Assembly: GCA_036924085.1 (NCBI GenBank)
Contig: JAVGWX010000014.1
Coordinates: 41,349,556 to 41,413,555 of the forward strand
From: Ariolimax columbianus
Lineage: Eukaryota; Mollusca; Gastropoda; Stylommatophora; Arionidae
DNA length: 64,000 nucleotides
Reading direction: 5' to 3'
Under the pieces are notes generated by a model, which was not told the DNA's origin, searched no databases, and saw only the letters and a list, made by a program, of their open reading frames with translations. Made by a program: the position numbers and the translations under genes. Positions 23,554-34,654 of this stretch are shown here, in pieces (the stretch's first letter is position 1; the number at the start of each line of letters is the position of its first letter).

Positions 23554-23750
23554 GCTAGTTAATGGGTTAACTTCTGACTGCCGTACGGCCCTGTCGGTAA
23601 CTACATTCAAACTCAAGCTAGTTAATCAGTTAACTTCTCACTTCCATACGGCCCTGTCGGTAACTACATTCAAACACAAGCTAGTTAATGAGTTAACTTC
23701 TCACTTCCGTTTGGCCCTGTCTGTAACTACATTCAAACACAAGCTAGTTG
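23554..23750. repeat. 63-bp tandem repeat, three copies
   Basis: Units start at 23,554, 23,617 and 23,680 with GCTAGTTAAT, each containing ACGGCCCTGTCGGTAACTAC or a close variant. Confidence 0.9.
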
Positions 23751-23814
23751 TGACACGTGCCACCAAATACTGACCAATGCCCCCCCCCCCTTTTTTATCT
23801 CTTTCTGTCAGACC

Positions 23815-25320
23815 ACTACTACAACCTTCTCTCTGCCACCCCACCCAACCTCTCTCTGCCACCCCACCCAACCTCTCTCTGCCACCCAACTCAACCTCTC
23901 TCTGCCACCCCACCCAACCTCTCTCTGCCACAACACCCAACCTATCTGTGCCACCCCACCCAACCTCTCTCTGCCACCCCACCCCAACCTCTCCCTGCCA
24001 CCCCACCCAACCTCTCTGTGCCACCCCACCCCACCCCAACCTCTCTCTGCCACCCCACCCCAACCTCTCTCAGCCACCCCACCCAACCTCTATGTGCCAC
24101 CCCACCCAACCTCTCTTTGCCACCCCACCCAACTTCTATGTGCCACCCCACCCAACCTATCTCTGCCACACCACCCCAACCTCTCTCTGCCACTCCACCT
24201 CAACCTCTCTCTGCCACCTCACCCAACCTTTCTCTGCCACCCCACCCCACCCAAACCTCTCTCTGCCACCCCACCCCAACCTCTCTATGCCCCCCACCCA
24301 ACCTCTCTGTGCCAACCAACCCAACCTCTCTCTGCCACCCCACTCCAACTGATCTCTGCCACCCTACCCCAACCTCTCTCTGCCACCAAACCCAACCTCT
24401 CTCTGCCACCCCACCCAACCTCTCTGTGCCACCCCCAACCTCTCTCTGCAACCCCACCCAACCTCTCTCTTCCACCCCACCCAACCTCTCTGTGCCACCC
24501 CCAACCTCTCTCTGCCACCCCACCAAACTGCTCTCTGCCACCCCAACCAACCTCTCTCTGCCACCCCACCCAACCTCTCTCTGCCACCCCACCCAACCTA
24601 TCTCTGCCACCCCACCCAACTTCTCTGCCACCCCTAACCTCTCTCTGCCACCCCATCCAACCTCTCTCTGCAACCCCCATCTTCTCTCTGCCACCCCACC
24701 CAACCTCTCTCTGCCACCCCACCCAGCATCTCTCTACCACCCCACCCCGACCTCTCTCTGCCACCCATCCAACCTCTCTCTGCCACCTACCCGATTTCTC
24801 TCTGCCACCCCCAGCCTCTCTCTGCCACCCCACCCAACCTCTCTCTGCCACCCCACCCAACCTCTCTCTGCCACCCCACCAAACCTCTCTCTGCCACCTC
24901 CAACCTCTCTCTGCCACCCCACCCAACCTCTCTCTGCCACCCCAAACCTCTCTTTGCAACCCCACCCAACCTCTCACTGCCACCCCACCCCAACCTCTCT
25001 CTACCACCCCCAATCTCTCTGTGCCACACCCAATCTCTCTCTGCCACCCCACCCAACCTCTCTCTTCCACCCCCAACCTCTCTCTGCCACCACACCCAAC
25101 CTCTATCTGCCACCCCACCCAACCTCTTTCTGCCACCCCACCCCAACTTCTCTCTGCCACCCACCCAACCTCTATCTGCCACCCCACCCAACCTCTCTCT
25201 GCCACCCCACCTAAACCTCTCTCTGCCACCCCACCCAACCTCTCTCTGCCACCCTAACCTCTCTCTACCACCCCACCAAACCTCTCTCTGCCACCCCAAC
25301 CTCTATCTGCCACCCAACCG
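23815..25320. repeat. 23-bp minisatellite
   Basis: About 65 units of CTCTCTCTGCCACCCCACCC-type sequence (18-28-bp variants). Long Pro/Leu/Ser frames on the plus strand and Gly/Trp/Arg frames on the minus strand arise because the unit lacks stops in any phase. No promoter or start context supports coding. Confidence 0.95.
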
Positions 25321-25789
25321 AACCATTTTGTACCACAACCCACCAAAAGTCTCTCTCTGCCACACCCCTCACAAACCTACTCTGTCACTCTCCCACAACC
25401 GAACCTGTCTTTTGCCTTTCCACCACCCCAAGTTCTCTCTGCCACCACCCTCAACCTCTGCCAACCCCCTCCCCCCCCCCCCCCGGATCTATCTCCGCCA
25501 CACTCCAACAATCCAACCTCTATCTGCCACCACCAGCCGCTTTCTGCCAACCTCCCCCGAATCTCTTTCACCCTCCTCTCATCTCTCTCTGCCATCCCCC
25601 TAACCTCTCTCCACCACTCACCCCTCCGCTTCTCTCCACCACTGACCCCTCCACCTCTCTCTGCCATCCTTTCGAACCTGTGACTGCCACCGCGCTCCCA
25701 CCCTCTTTCTGTCCCACCAACCTCACTCTGTCCCACCAACCTCACTCTGCCATCCACCCCAACCCCCCAACTATCTATCTATCTATCAG
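25321..25789. repeat. Decayed edge of the 23-bp array
   Basis: CTGCCACC-containing units with irregular spacing, a C-run near 25,473-25,485 and a small TATC tract near 25,771. It links to the next array. Confidence 0.7.
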
Positions 25790-27515
25790 CCACCACCCCC
25801 CCTAATCCTGCCACCCCACCTCCACACCTCTATCTGTCACCCCACCCTGCCTCCACACCTCTATCTGCCACCCCACCCCGCCTCCACACCTCTATCTGCC
25901 ACCCCACCTCGCCTCCACACCTCTTTCTGCCACCCCACTCCGCATTGACACTTCTATCTGCCACCCCACACTGCCTCCACACCTCTATCTGTCACCCCAC
26001 CCCACCTCCACACCTCTATCTGTCACCCCACCCCACCTCCACACCTCTATCTGCCACCCCACCTCCACACCTCTAACTGTCACCCCACCTCCACACCTCT
26101 ATCTGCCACCCCACCTCCACACCTCTATCTGCCACCCCACCTCCACACCTCTATCTGCAACCCCACCCCACCTCCACACCTCTATCTGCCACCCCACTCC
26201 GCCTCCACACCTCTACCACCCCACCTCGCCTCCACACTTCTATCTGCCACCCCACCCCGCCTCCACACCTCTATCTGCCACCCCACCCCACCTCAACACC
26301 TCTATCTGCCATTCCATTCCGTCTCAACACCTCTATCTGCCACCCCGCCTCCACACCTCTATCTGCCACCCCACCCCGCCTCCACACCTCTATCTGCCAC
26401 ACCACTTCGCCTCCATACCTCTATTTGCCACCCCACTCCGCCTCCACACCTCTATCTGCCACCCCACCCCGCCTCCACATCTCTATCCGCCACCCCACCC
26501 AACCTCCACACCTCTATCTGCCACCCCGCCTCCACACCTCTATCTGCCACCCTGCCTCCACACCTCTATCTGCCACCCCACCCCACCTCCACACCTCTAT
26601 CTGCCACTCCACCCCACCTCTACACCTATATCTGCCACCCCACCCCGCCTCTTCACTTCTATCTGCCACCCCACCCCGCCTCTACACTTCTATCTGCCAC
26701 CCCAACCCGCCTGCACACCTATATCTGCCACCCCACCACGCCTCCACACCTATATCTGCCACTCCATCCCGCCTCCACACCTCTATCTGCCACCCCACCC
26801 CGCCACTACACTTCTATCTGCCACCCCACCCAGCCTCCACACCTGTATCTGCCACCCCGCCTCCACACCTCTATCTGCCACCCTGCCTCCACACCTCTAT
26901 CTGCCACTCCACCCCGCCTCCACACCTCTATCTGCCACTCCACCCCGCCTCCACACCTATATCTGCCACCCCACCCCGCCTCTACACCTATATCTGCCAC
27001 CCCACCCCGCCTCCATACCTCTATCTGCATCTCTACCCCGCCTCCACACCTCTATCTGCCACCCCACCTCGCCTCCACACCTCTATTTGCCACCCCACCC
27101 CGCCTCCACACCTCTATTTGCCACCCCACCCCGCCTCCACACCTCTGTCTGCCACCCCACCCCGCCTCCACACCTCTATCTGCCACCCCACCCAGCCTCC
27201 ACACCTCTATCTGCCACCCCGCCTCCGCACCTCTATCTGCCACTCCGCCTCCACACCTCTATCTGCCACCCCACCCCGCCTCCACACCTCTATCTGCCAC
27301 CCCGCCTCCACACCTCTATCTGCCACCCTGCCTCCACACTTCTATCTGCCACCTCACCCCGCCTCCACACCTCTATCTGCCACCTCACCCTGCCTCCACA
27401 CCTCTATCTGCCACCCCGCCTCCACACCTCTATCTGCCACCCCACCTCCACACCTCTATCTGCCACCCCACCTCCACACCTCTATCTGCCATTCCACCTC
27501 CACACCTCTATGCCT
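25790..27515. repeat. 26/31-bp minisatellite
   Basis: Units built on CCTCCACACCTCTATCTGCC plus ACCCCACCCCG (31 bp) or ACCCCG (26 bp). The CTGCCACCCCACC core is shared with the preceding 23-bp array, so one array probably derived from the other. The 380-codon frame is an artefact. Confidence 0.95.
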
Positions 27516-27784
27516 CTCCAGCCAACCCCTCCATGAGAATCCACCTTGGTCCCATAGAAATGGTTGAGAGAAAGAAAAAGGCCACCCTAATATTGATGTC
27601 TTCTTTAACGTGTCATAAAGTGATGAGCATTTATTAATGGATTTGAAATCAAAGGTGAACCGACACAAGGTTGGGCAGGGCTATTCACGATGGGGATCAG
27701 CAATAGACACGAACTCGAGCGCAGATAGAGAGTCATCTTGTTTGCCAATTAGAAAAGTTGGAGGTTTTAACTTCTACTTTTTCA
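27516..27784. other. No recognisable feature
   Basis: Short unique-looking stretch between two arrays. Confidence 0.5.
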
Positions 27785-28500
27785 TTCTTCTTCTATTGTC
27801 CGTCTCACTTTCTACCGGGCTGTAGCCGAGTGTCGTCACACTTTCTTCCGGGTTGTAGCCCAATGTCGTCTCACTTTCTACCGGGTTGTAGCCGAGTGTC
27901 GTCTCACTTTCTACCGGGTTGTAGCCGAGTGTCGTCTCACTTTCTACCGGGTTGTAGCCGAGTGTCGTCTCACTTTCTACCGGGTTGTAGACGAGTGTCG
28001 TCTCACTTTCTACCGGGTTGTAGCCGAGTGTCGTCTCACTTTCTACCGGGTTGTAGCCCAATGTCGTCTCACTTTCTACCGGGTTGTAGCCCAATGTCGT
28101 CTCACTTTCTACCGGGTTGTAGCCGAGTGTCGTCTCACTTTCTACCAGTGTCGAAGTATGTATTTGTCTTTCACCTCTCTCGCGGACCGAGTACAATTTT
28201 CCACATTTTACGGCAGGTCTAGTTAACGCCGTCTATCCACCTTTTCCTCGGTCTACCTCTAGCCCTTCTTCCTGTTCTTCCTCTGAATAAGGTTGTAAGA
28301 ACAATGTGGTCTGGTTGCATTCTTTCAATGTGGCAAAATCAAGTCACTCTCTGTTGTTCGATATAATTTAATCAAGAAATTGTTCCAACCTTCTACCGAT
28401 TATTACAATTTGTGATTCTGTTTTTTCTGGTGTTGTTAGTGACCTTTCCTAGGCATCGCATTTTGCAGGTGGCTAACTTTCGTTCCAGAGCCCTTCCCTT
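27785..28500 (-). mobile_element. LINE-D remnant, copy 1, with 33-bp array in its 3' part
   Basis: The minus strand over 28,180-28,500 matches copy 2 at 40,990-41,345 (shared GCAGGTGGCTAACTTTC, GTGTTGTTAGTGACC, GTCTATCCACCTTTTCCTCG). In copy 2 that reads as a LINE tail ending in an SARGRPRKRWIDRVN block. The 3' portion is an array of 33-bp units, and the element's end carries CTTCTTCTAT in both copies. Confidence 0.7.
27805..28150. repeat. 33-bp minisatellite in LINE-D copy 1
   Basis: About ten units of CCGAGTGTCGTCTCACTTTC plus TACCGGGTTGTAG. Both strands stay open in one frame (11-residue repeats) because 33 is divisible by 3. Same unit type as at 40.2 kb. Confidence 0.95.
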
Positions 28501-29529
28501 TTCAACAAAACAGCAAAAGTAGCAGTGTGCACAATATCAGTTGTATTTTTGTTAGCTTATGATGAAAAACTATCCGACCTTCATATGTGCATTCATCATT
28601 CCAAGGTTCCAGCAACAAAAAGCTGAAGGTTTGCATAGAAGACGAAAGCGAAGTTGATTATGCAGATTCTGTGTGGCTTTGACGGTCTAACGTCATTTGC
28701 CCTCTTATGAGGCAGATAACGGATGCTACCAACTGCTCAGAAAAGACCCAGGTTATCATACCTCGTTCCCGGATGGTCACAATATATTATGACACCACCT
28801 CTAAACCACATTCAAAGTAGGTACCCTCGGCCTATGTTACTGGGGTCCGGTACATAGGACAGATGGACATGTATTTCAGTACATCTTTAGCACACTTCCC
28901 CCAAGGAAAACCTTCACTGCTGTATCGATACTCTAAGCAAGACGAAGTAAAGAAATTTGCTTGCCTCTTATTTCACCCCAAACCAAAGAAATATATGTTT
29001 TTAGCACCGGATTTTCGGTAGTAATGTTAAAGAATAGTCAACATTTTAACTGTTGGGGGGTGTCAAACATTCTGCAAGAATAGACGATGATTTCTGCTTC
29101 CGCTTATTCGAAAATTGCATTTAACCATCATTTTGCACTTCTATTACCCTAAGCCTAAACTTAGCCCTAACCCTAACATTAGAACCATCTTTGCGGAAAA
29201 CTAAATATTACCGTCTTTTCTACACTTCTGGCTGTACCTAAGTCTTTACTTTACTTACTAATTTGAATAAACAAATATATTGACATATCCTTCTTAACCA
29301 GCAATGGAATTCCCCGTTACAGTCATTAGGTGTTAAATTCGTAGGATAGAAAATCACGAAACTATGTTTGGGGTGAATTTAGATGCAAGCGTAAAAAAAA
29401 AAAAAATTATTGCCTGTCTCCGGACAATCTTTTATTTATAATAATAATTCTTGTTTCCTTTTTATGACTCATGACTTTCTGACAAGATAAACGGTTAGCA
29501 CTAAGCACGAAAATCCGATTAATGCATAC
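28501..29529. other. No recognisable gene
   Basis: Unique-looking AT-rich sequence. CCCTAACCCTAA near 29,170 is only two units. An A-run lies at 29,394-29,406. Nothing else supported. Confidence 0.45.
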
Positions 29530-29965
29530 ACTGGTCCTGTCAATATTCCTCTATGGTTGTGAGTCGGACAGTAACAGCTGACCTTCAGCGAAGGATACAG
29601 GCCTACGAGATGAGATGTTCCTGAAGACTTTTAAACGTCAGGTACAAAGATGAGTTACAAATGAGGAAATACGAAATAGAATTACAACAGCAATATGATC
29701 TTTTGAAGACCTCTTAGCAACTGTCAAAAGAAGGAAACTCGCTTGGTATGGTCACATTTCGAGATCAAATGGTCTTGCAAATACGATCCTTCACGGAAAG
29801 GTGCAAGGCAGACGATGAAGAGGCTGTCCCAAAAAAGAGATGGGAGGACAACATAAAGGAATGAACCAATCTCTGACCAGAAGAGGCACATGCAGCGGCC
29901 GCTGACAGAGATGGGTGGCGTGGTGTTGTGAGGATGTCTTGTGTGCCCCAAACAATATCAGCTGA
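29530..29965 (+). pseudogene. LINE reverse transcriptase C-terminal pseudogene
   Basis: Reads SIFLYGCES, then LQRRIQAYEMRCS, LLNVRYKDELTNEEIRNRIT, DLLATVKRRKLAWYGHISRS and KKRWEDNIKE, the classic tail order of a LINE polyprotein (LLYG.E.WT, R+L.W.GH+.R, RP+..W.D.I..W), with a stop before RLL and others after KGV. Ends near MSCVPQ-stop at about 29,952. Confidence 0.85.
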
Positions 29966-30589
29966 CCTGGCCTGACTTTCTTCTCTTGTTTGATTTTGAA
30001 TGATTTTCCATCCCAACTAATCTCTTCTTATTTTACCACAGAGTTGGCTATTCTGCATTTTGAATGTTTTAAAGTATGTTACTTAAGGACTCTTCATTCA
30101 AGGATCCGTCAAAAATGGACAGATTAATTAACAGGTCGCACAAGCAGTGCGACAAGTGTACATAATTTCAGCTCTCTAGGTTATGGGGAAGTCCACGGAC
30201 AACGCAGTCGATATGACCAATGATATTAGAAGAGGAATTTGTATTTATTTGGTGTCCTCTTAGTTGACTTGTCTATATTTGTTGAAAATAATGTCCTACA
30301 GTTTTCGCAATGTGAGGTAGTCGGTTCCATGTCCAACTCTTGACAGTCATCTTTTATTACTCTCCTCTCTATTTTCAGACACCGAAACCTCTCGATAATA
30401 CACATTGCCATGCATCGCACAAATGTCGAATATTTAGAGATATGACTTGGACTAGCAACCTCATCATGTGAATACAAGTGAACGTGACAAGAATTCTACA
30501 AGACCAGATCAACTCTTTCTTTGCAGGCTTTCTGCAAGGAGCATAACTGTAGTGGTGGCCCCAATGATCATACTAGAGATACTGATCAC
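29966..30589. other. Mostly unassigned, possible LINE scrap
   Basis: Around 30,150-30,240 the text VHNFSSLG...MTNDIRRGI resembles a LINE thumb segment (..F.YLG...T.DIR.RI), but it needs a frameshift, so I leave it unassigned. The rest shows nothing. Confidence 0.3.
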
Positions 30590-31625
30590 ACACATTATAG
30601 CTGTCCCTGGTGTCTATGATGTCTCTGATGTTCCTAGTGTCCCTGATGTCTCTGATGTTCCTGGTGTCCCTGATGTCCCTGATGTGTCTTTGCTATCCCT
30701 GGTGTCCCTGATGTCCCTAATCTCCCTGATGTCTCTTGTGTCTTTGGTGTCCCTGGTGTCCCTGATTCCCATGATATCCCTGATGTCCCTGGTGTCTTTG
30801 GTGTCCCTGATGTCCCTGGTGGCCCTGATGTCCCTGACGTCCCTGATGTCCCTGGTGCCCCTGATGTCCCTGATGTCCCTGATGTCCCTGGTGTCACTGG
30901 TGTCCCTGATGTCCCTGGTGTCCCTGGTGTCACTGATGCCCTTGATGTCCCTGATGTTCCTGGTGTCTCTGGTGTCCCTGATGTCCCTGGTGTCGTCGCT
31001 GATGTCCCTGGTGTCCCTGATGTCCCTTGGTGCCCCTAATGCCCTTGATGTCCCTGGTGTCCCTGGTGTCCCTGATGTCCCTGGTGTACTTGATGTCCCT
31101 CGAGTCCCTGATGTCCCTGGTGTCCTTGATGTCTCTGGTGTCTCTGATGTCCCTCCTGTCCGTCCTTGATGTCTCTTGTGTCCCTGGTGTCCTTTGTGTC
31201 CTTGATGTCCCTGGTGTCCCTGATGTTCAGGGTGTCATTGATGTCCCTGGTGTCCTTGATGTCTCTGGTGTCACTGGTGTCCCTGATGTCCCTGATGTCC
31301 CTGGTGTCCCTGGTGTCTCTGATGCCCTTGATGTCCCTGATGTTCCTGGTGTCTCTGGTGTCCCTGATGTCCCTGGTGTCGTCGCTGATGTCCCTGGTGT
31401 CCCTGATGTCCCTTGGTGCCCCTAATGCCCTTGATGTCCCTGGTGTCCCTGGTGTCCCTGGTGTCCCTGATGTCCCTTGTACCCCTGGTGTCCTTGGTTT
31501 CTCTGGTGTCACTGATGTCCCTTGTTCCCCTGGTGTCTCTAGCGCCCATGGAGTCCCTGATTCTCTTGATGTACCTGGTGCCCCTGGTGTCCTTGATGTC
31601 CCTGGTGCCCCTTGTGCCCCTGATG
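30590..31625. repeat. 9-bp minisatellite with an internal large duplication
   Basis: GTCCCTGAT/GTCCCTGGT units (TGTCCCTGR plus variants). Because 9 is divisible by 3, several frames on both strands are open, giving SLMSLV, DVPGVP or GTSGTP repeats. A block of more than 120 bp beginning at 30,935 recurs at 31,321 (offset about 386 bp) with identical variant order. Confidence 0.95.
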
Positions 31626-31914
31626 TCTCGCCGTTAATTAACAGTTCTGACGAGAACCATTTGGTCTGTCATAAATCTGTTTTTAGTCTTTGCCGTAAAG
31701 GTAAGTGTAATCCGCAGCAGATATTGTTTGTTGGGGATGAAGTGTAAGAGGGGTTATTGTACCAGTTCAGATTTTATTTATGAGGTGGGATGGTCACTGA
31801 CCTTCCTCGCTGCACTTTCTGCCTTAACAGTAAGCCAGATATCCATTACAGTAAGATCAACTAGAGCGTGCGTGTAACGGGAGCCGCACACCGAGGCTAC
31901 GTCTTGATTATATC
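31626..31914. other. No recognisable feature
   Basis: Unique-looking stretch after the 9-bp array. Confidence 0.45.
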
Positions 31915-32611
31915 ATCATCATCATATGGCGTATCCTTTATAGAACGTCACTCCCATCACAGTTTGTCTGAAAGAAACTATTTCCCTTGCCAAAACTCCA
32001 GCCTCCGCCTCAGTCATACTCAGGCATTCCTGGATATCTTGATGCCGTCTTCTTGGTCTACCCCTTCCTCTTTTGTCTGGCACCATACCTTCCATCATCG
32101 TTCTCTCAATACCATTGTGTCTCTTGATGTGATCAACGTATTTCAATTGTCAGCTAAAATCGATTTAATAAACCGGTTCTCCTCTATGTTCAACTCAAGC
32201 GGAATGTCTTTATTTTCTTTTTTCTCCGTCCAGGGTATTCTGAGGATCCTTCTGTAGCATTTTGGCTCTTATGACTCGATTCTTTTTCTAGAAGTTTCTG
32301 CAATGGTCCATGATTCGCAGCCATATCATGCTACAGGAAAAAAACAGGCTCTCAAGACTTCCACTTGTGCCGTTTTGTTGGTGCTCTGCTATAATCTCTT
32401 CAGGCTGTGTAGCCTCTGTGTTGCCATGAGTAGTCTTCTTCTGATTTCTTAAGAGCAGTCACCATTTTTGTCAATTATAGAACCAAGATATTCAAAATGG
32501 TGATCTGATTTATTTCCTCACCACCTAATGCAAACGTATATTGACATTGTGTTTTGTCGGTGGTCATTATCTTTGTTTTGTTTATGTTTACGAGGCAGTT
32601 TAAAAAAGTTC
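31915..32611 (-). pseudogene. LINE reverse transcriptase, distal part of a split copy
   Basis: On the minus strand: VNINKTKIMTTDKTQCQYTF, FALGGEEINQ, then YGCESWTIAET, EPKCYRRILRIPW and YVDHIKRHNGIERTMMEGMV, then KRGRGRPRRRHQD. These are thumb and tail in order. The proximal palm lies at 34,194-34,485, separated by a mariner element. Two or more stops are present. Confidence 0.85.
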
Positions 32612-32799
32612 AAGGAATAATCAACTCGTGTTTGAATGAAAGATGATATTATGAACAATATATATTTATAAATTGGTAGTGACCTTGACGAAAGGACATG
32701 GCTGACGTGACATTCACATTTACTCTCGAACAGAAGTTACATAATTTTGTTTGTGTGTTTGCGCTCGGGCATCGTCGGAGTTGAAAATTACCTTGATTG

Positions 32800-33071
32800 T
32801 AAAGTAAAAAGTAAAGTAACCCATAGCCTTACTGCCGTAGGGGTGTGAGGTGTTAGCGATCTCACATTTCAAAGGCTCGGCTATATGAGGGCGTTAGCCA
32901 TCTCCTCTCCCTCGCCGCTTTTACTTCCCGGACTGAACCGGTACCCATTTAAGGCTGGGTCGACCCGGGAGCCATTGTGGTCTGAACAAAATATTACCGC
33001 CTCAACTGAGGAATGAACCGAGGACCACTCAGATGCGAAGCCATCGAGCTAACCACTGCGCTAAGTGGCTC
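32800..33071 (-). mobile_element. tRNA-derived SINE (SINE4) nested in the mariner ORF
   Basis: The minus-strand head GGGAGCCACTTAGCGCAGTG holds an exact A-box match (TAGCGCAGTGG) and GGTTCATTCC as B box. The body runs to a CTTTA-rich tail at 32,800-32,817. CCTTGATTG occurs at 32,791-32,799 and 33,072-33,080, giving 9-bp target duplications. Removing the SINE rejoins LKITLIEQRTNVKF, an in-frame transposase start. Confidence 0.9.
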
Positions 33072-33072
33072 C

Positions 33073-34061
33073 CTTGATTGAACAACGTACAAATGTCAAA
33101 TTCAGTTTTTTGCTTGAGAAGTCACCATCAGAGACACAAATATTGCTTAACTAAGCACATGGTGATACCGCAATGAGGAAATCGCAAGTATTTGAGTGGC
33201 ACAAGCGTTTCTGTGAAGGTCATGTTAGTATCGGTGATGATGTACGTAGTGGACGACCGTCAACCTCGATCAACAATGAAAATATTGAGCGAGTTCGAAA
33301 CGTTGTGTGGGCTGACAGAAGACTTAGTATCGAGAAAATAGCCTCAGATGTTGGAATATCAGTTGGAAGTTGCCACAGTACCCTCCACAATGAACTGCAC
33401 ATGGTCCGTGTTTGTCAATAGATAGTTCCCAAAATGTTATCTCCTGGACAGAAAGAAACGAGCTTGACCCTGGCAGGAGACAATCACAATGGCTGACCAA
33501 GATAACAATTTTCTCAACAACATAACCACAGGAGATGAAACCTGGTGTTTTGTACGATCCTCTGATAAAACGTCCGTCCTCTGAATGGAAATCTCCCACA
33601 TCTCACAGGATAGAGAAGTTTCGTTTGGACAAGAATAAAGATAAAGTTATGTTTGAAGTTTCTTTTATTCCCAAGATATTGTCTACCATGATTTCATTCC
33701 TGAAGGCCGAATGGTTAGCAAGGAAATGTACGTTGATATCCTCCGTCTAAAATATACAATAAATAGAAAACGACAAGAAATATGGAGAACAAATAGTTGG
33801 ATTATTCTGCATGACAATGCACAAGTACATCAATCCCTGCTGGTGAAACAGTACCTCGCAAATGTGATTACCTTGGAACATCCACCATATTGTCTGGACA
33901 TGACACAGGCTGATTTTTTCTTGTTCTCTCGACTGATATCGACATTGAAAGGACAGAGATTCAAGGATTCTGAGGACGTTATAACCAATGTGACAAGACA
34001 GCTCAGTGAGGTGTCAAAGAATGGGTTCCACGAATGTTTCCAGCAGCTGTATGCACGTTAG
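33073..34061 (+). pseudogene. Mariner transposase pseudogene
   Basis: Order: LIEQRTNVKFSFLLEKSPSE, stop, VFEWHKRFCEGHVSIGDDVR and SGRPS (HTH domain with linker), RRLSIEKIASDVGISVGS (second HTH), then FVPK-like text. Then TGDETWCFV (first catalytic Asp), WIILHDNAQVHQSLLVKQYL (second Asp) and DMTQADFFLFSRL (third Asp). The second-to-third Asp spacing is 32 residues by my count rather than the usual 34, fitting a 6-bp deletion. Ends GFHECFQQLYAR. Stops and frameshifts between 33,420 and 33,720 make it inactive. Confidence 0.9.
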
Positions 34062-34193
34062 CAAAAGTGTGTAGTTGTCGAAGGGAACTACTTTGAAGGA
34101 AATGTAGTGTAGATATTTATATTGTAACTTATTTCTATACAATCCACTAATTCCGAGAAATTTGTAGAGCTAAGTCGTATAAACAGGTTTTGT

Positions 34194-34485
34194 TCTTTAC
34201 TGTGTCCATTTACGGCTGAAAGTAGCATCTGCACTTCTTGATAGTATCACTGGGTCATCTGCGTATCGTATTCTAGAATCTCATAACCGCCAATAGTAAA
34301 TGGATAGAAACTTTCAAAGTTCTCGTCTTTTCTAATATTTCTCATTATACATTCCGCATATATGTTACAGATAAGGTGGGAGGATGCATCCCTGTCTTAC
34401 TCCCTTTTGTACTGCGAACCAATCTGATGCTTGCCCAAATACTGAGACAGGTGCTCGTTGATTTTGATATTATGTTTCAATGAGA
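34194..34485 (-). pseudogene. LINE reverse transcriptase, proximal palm of the split copy
   Basis: On the minus strand: SDWFAVQKGVRQGCILPPYL (motif B), CGMYNEKY, FYPFTIGGYEILEYDTQMTQ (decayed ADD region) and VNGHSKEQNL. Continuing at 32,611 with VNINKTKIMTTD restores family order. Confidence 0.85.
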
Positions 34486-34534
34486 TGTATTTATATGTAA
34501 AAATGTAGACATCATGTAATTTATATAACGTCGC

Positions 34535-34640
34535 TTCTTACAAGGGTCACCCTACTTAGCTGTTATAAGTTTCATGACAGTTCTAAAGTACGGCAGGGTG
34601 CCATTCCTTTCCATGCTAGGAGGAGCAATCACACCTAGAA
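34535..34640 (-). mobile_element. SINE1, 5'-truncated copy
   Basis: Minus strand matches the 3' half of the full copy at 54,891-55,127: GGAAAGGAATGGCACCCTGC, ACTGTCATGAAACTTATAAC and GTAAGAAGCG. The tRNA-like head is missing. Confidence 0.75.
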
Positions 34641-34654
34641 TAAAATCCCTTGCC

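Larger units (their letters stand above)
32612..34193 (+). mobile_element. Mariner-type transposon inserted in a LINE
   Basis: Fills the gap between the two halves of the minus-strand LINE. It contains a mariner transposase pseudogene and, near its start, a nested SINE. Possible terminal sequences begin TTTAAAAAAGTTCAAGG (left) and, on the opposite strand, TTTATACGACTTAGCTC (right), only weakly alike, so the terminal repeats and a TA target duplication are not demonstrated. Confidence 0.75.

Noticed and set aside
23757..27567. Frames of 485, 387, 380 and 317 codons rich in Pro/Leu/Ser or Gly/Trp/Arg
   Set aside because: They follow the minisatellite units in several phases and both strands, with no domain outside the array.
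29150..29185. Telomere-like CCCTAACCCTAA
   Set aside because: Only two units in an AT-rich stretch, consistent with chance.
30468..31747. Collagen-like GTSGTP or DVPGVP repeat protein
   Set aside because: Results from a 9-bp repeat read in many frames. No signal peptide or flanking domain.
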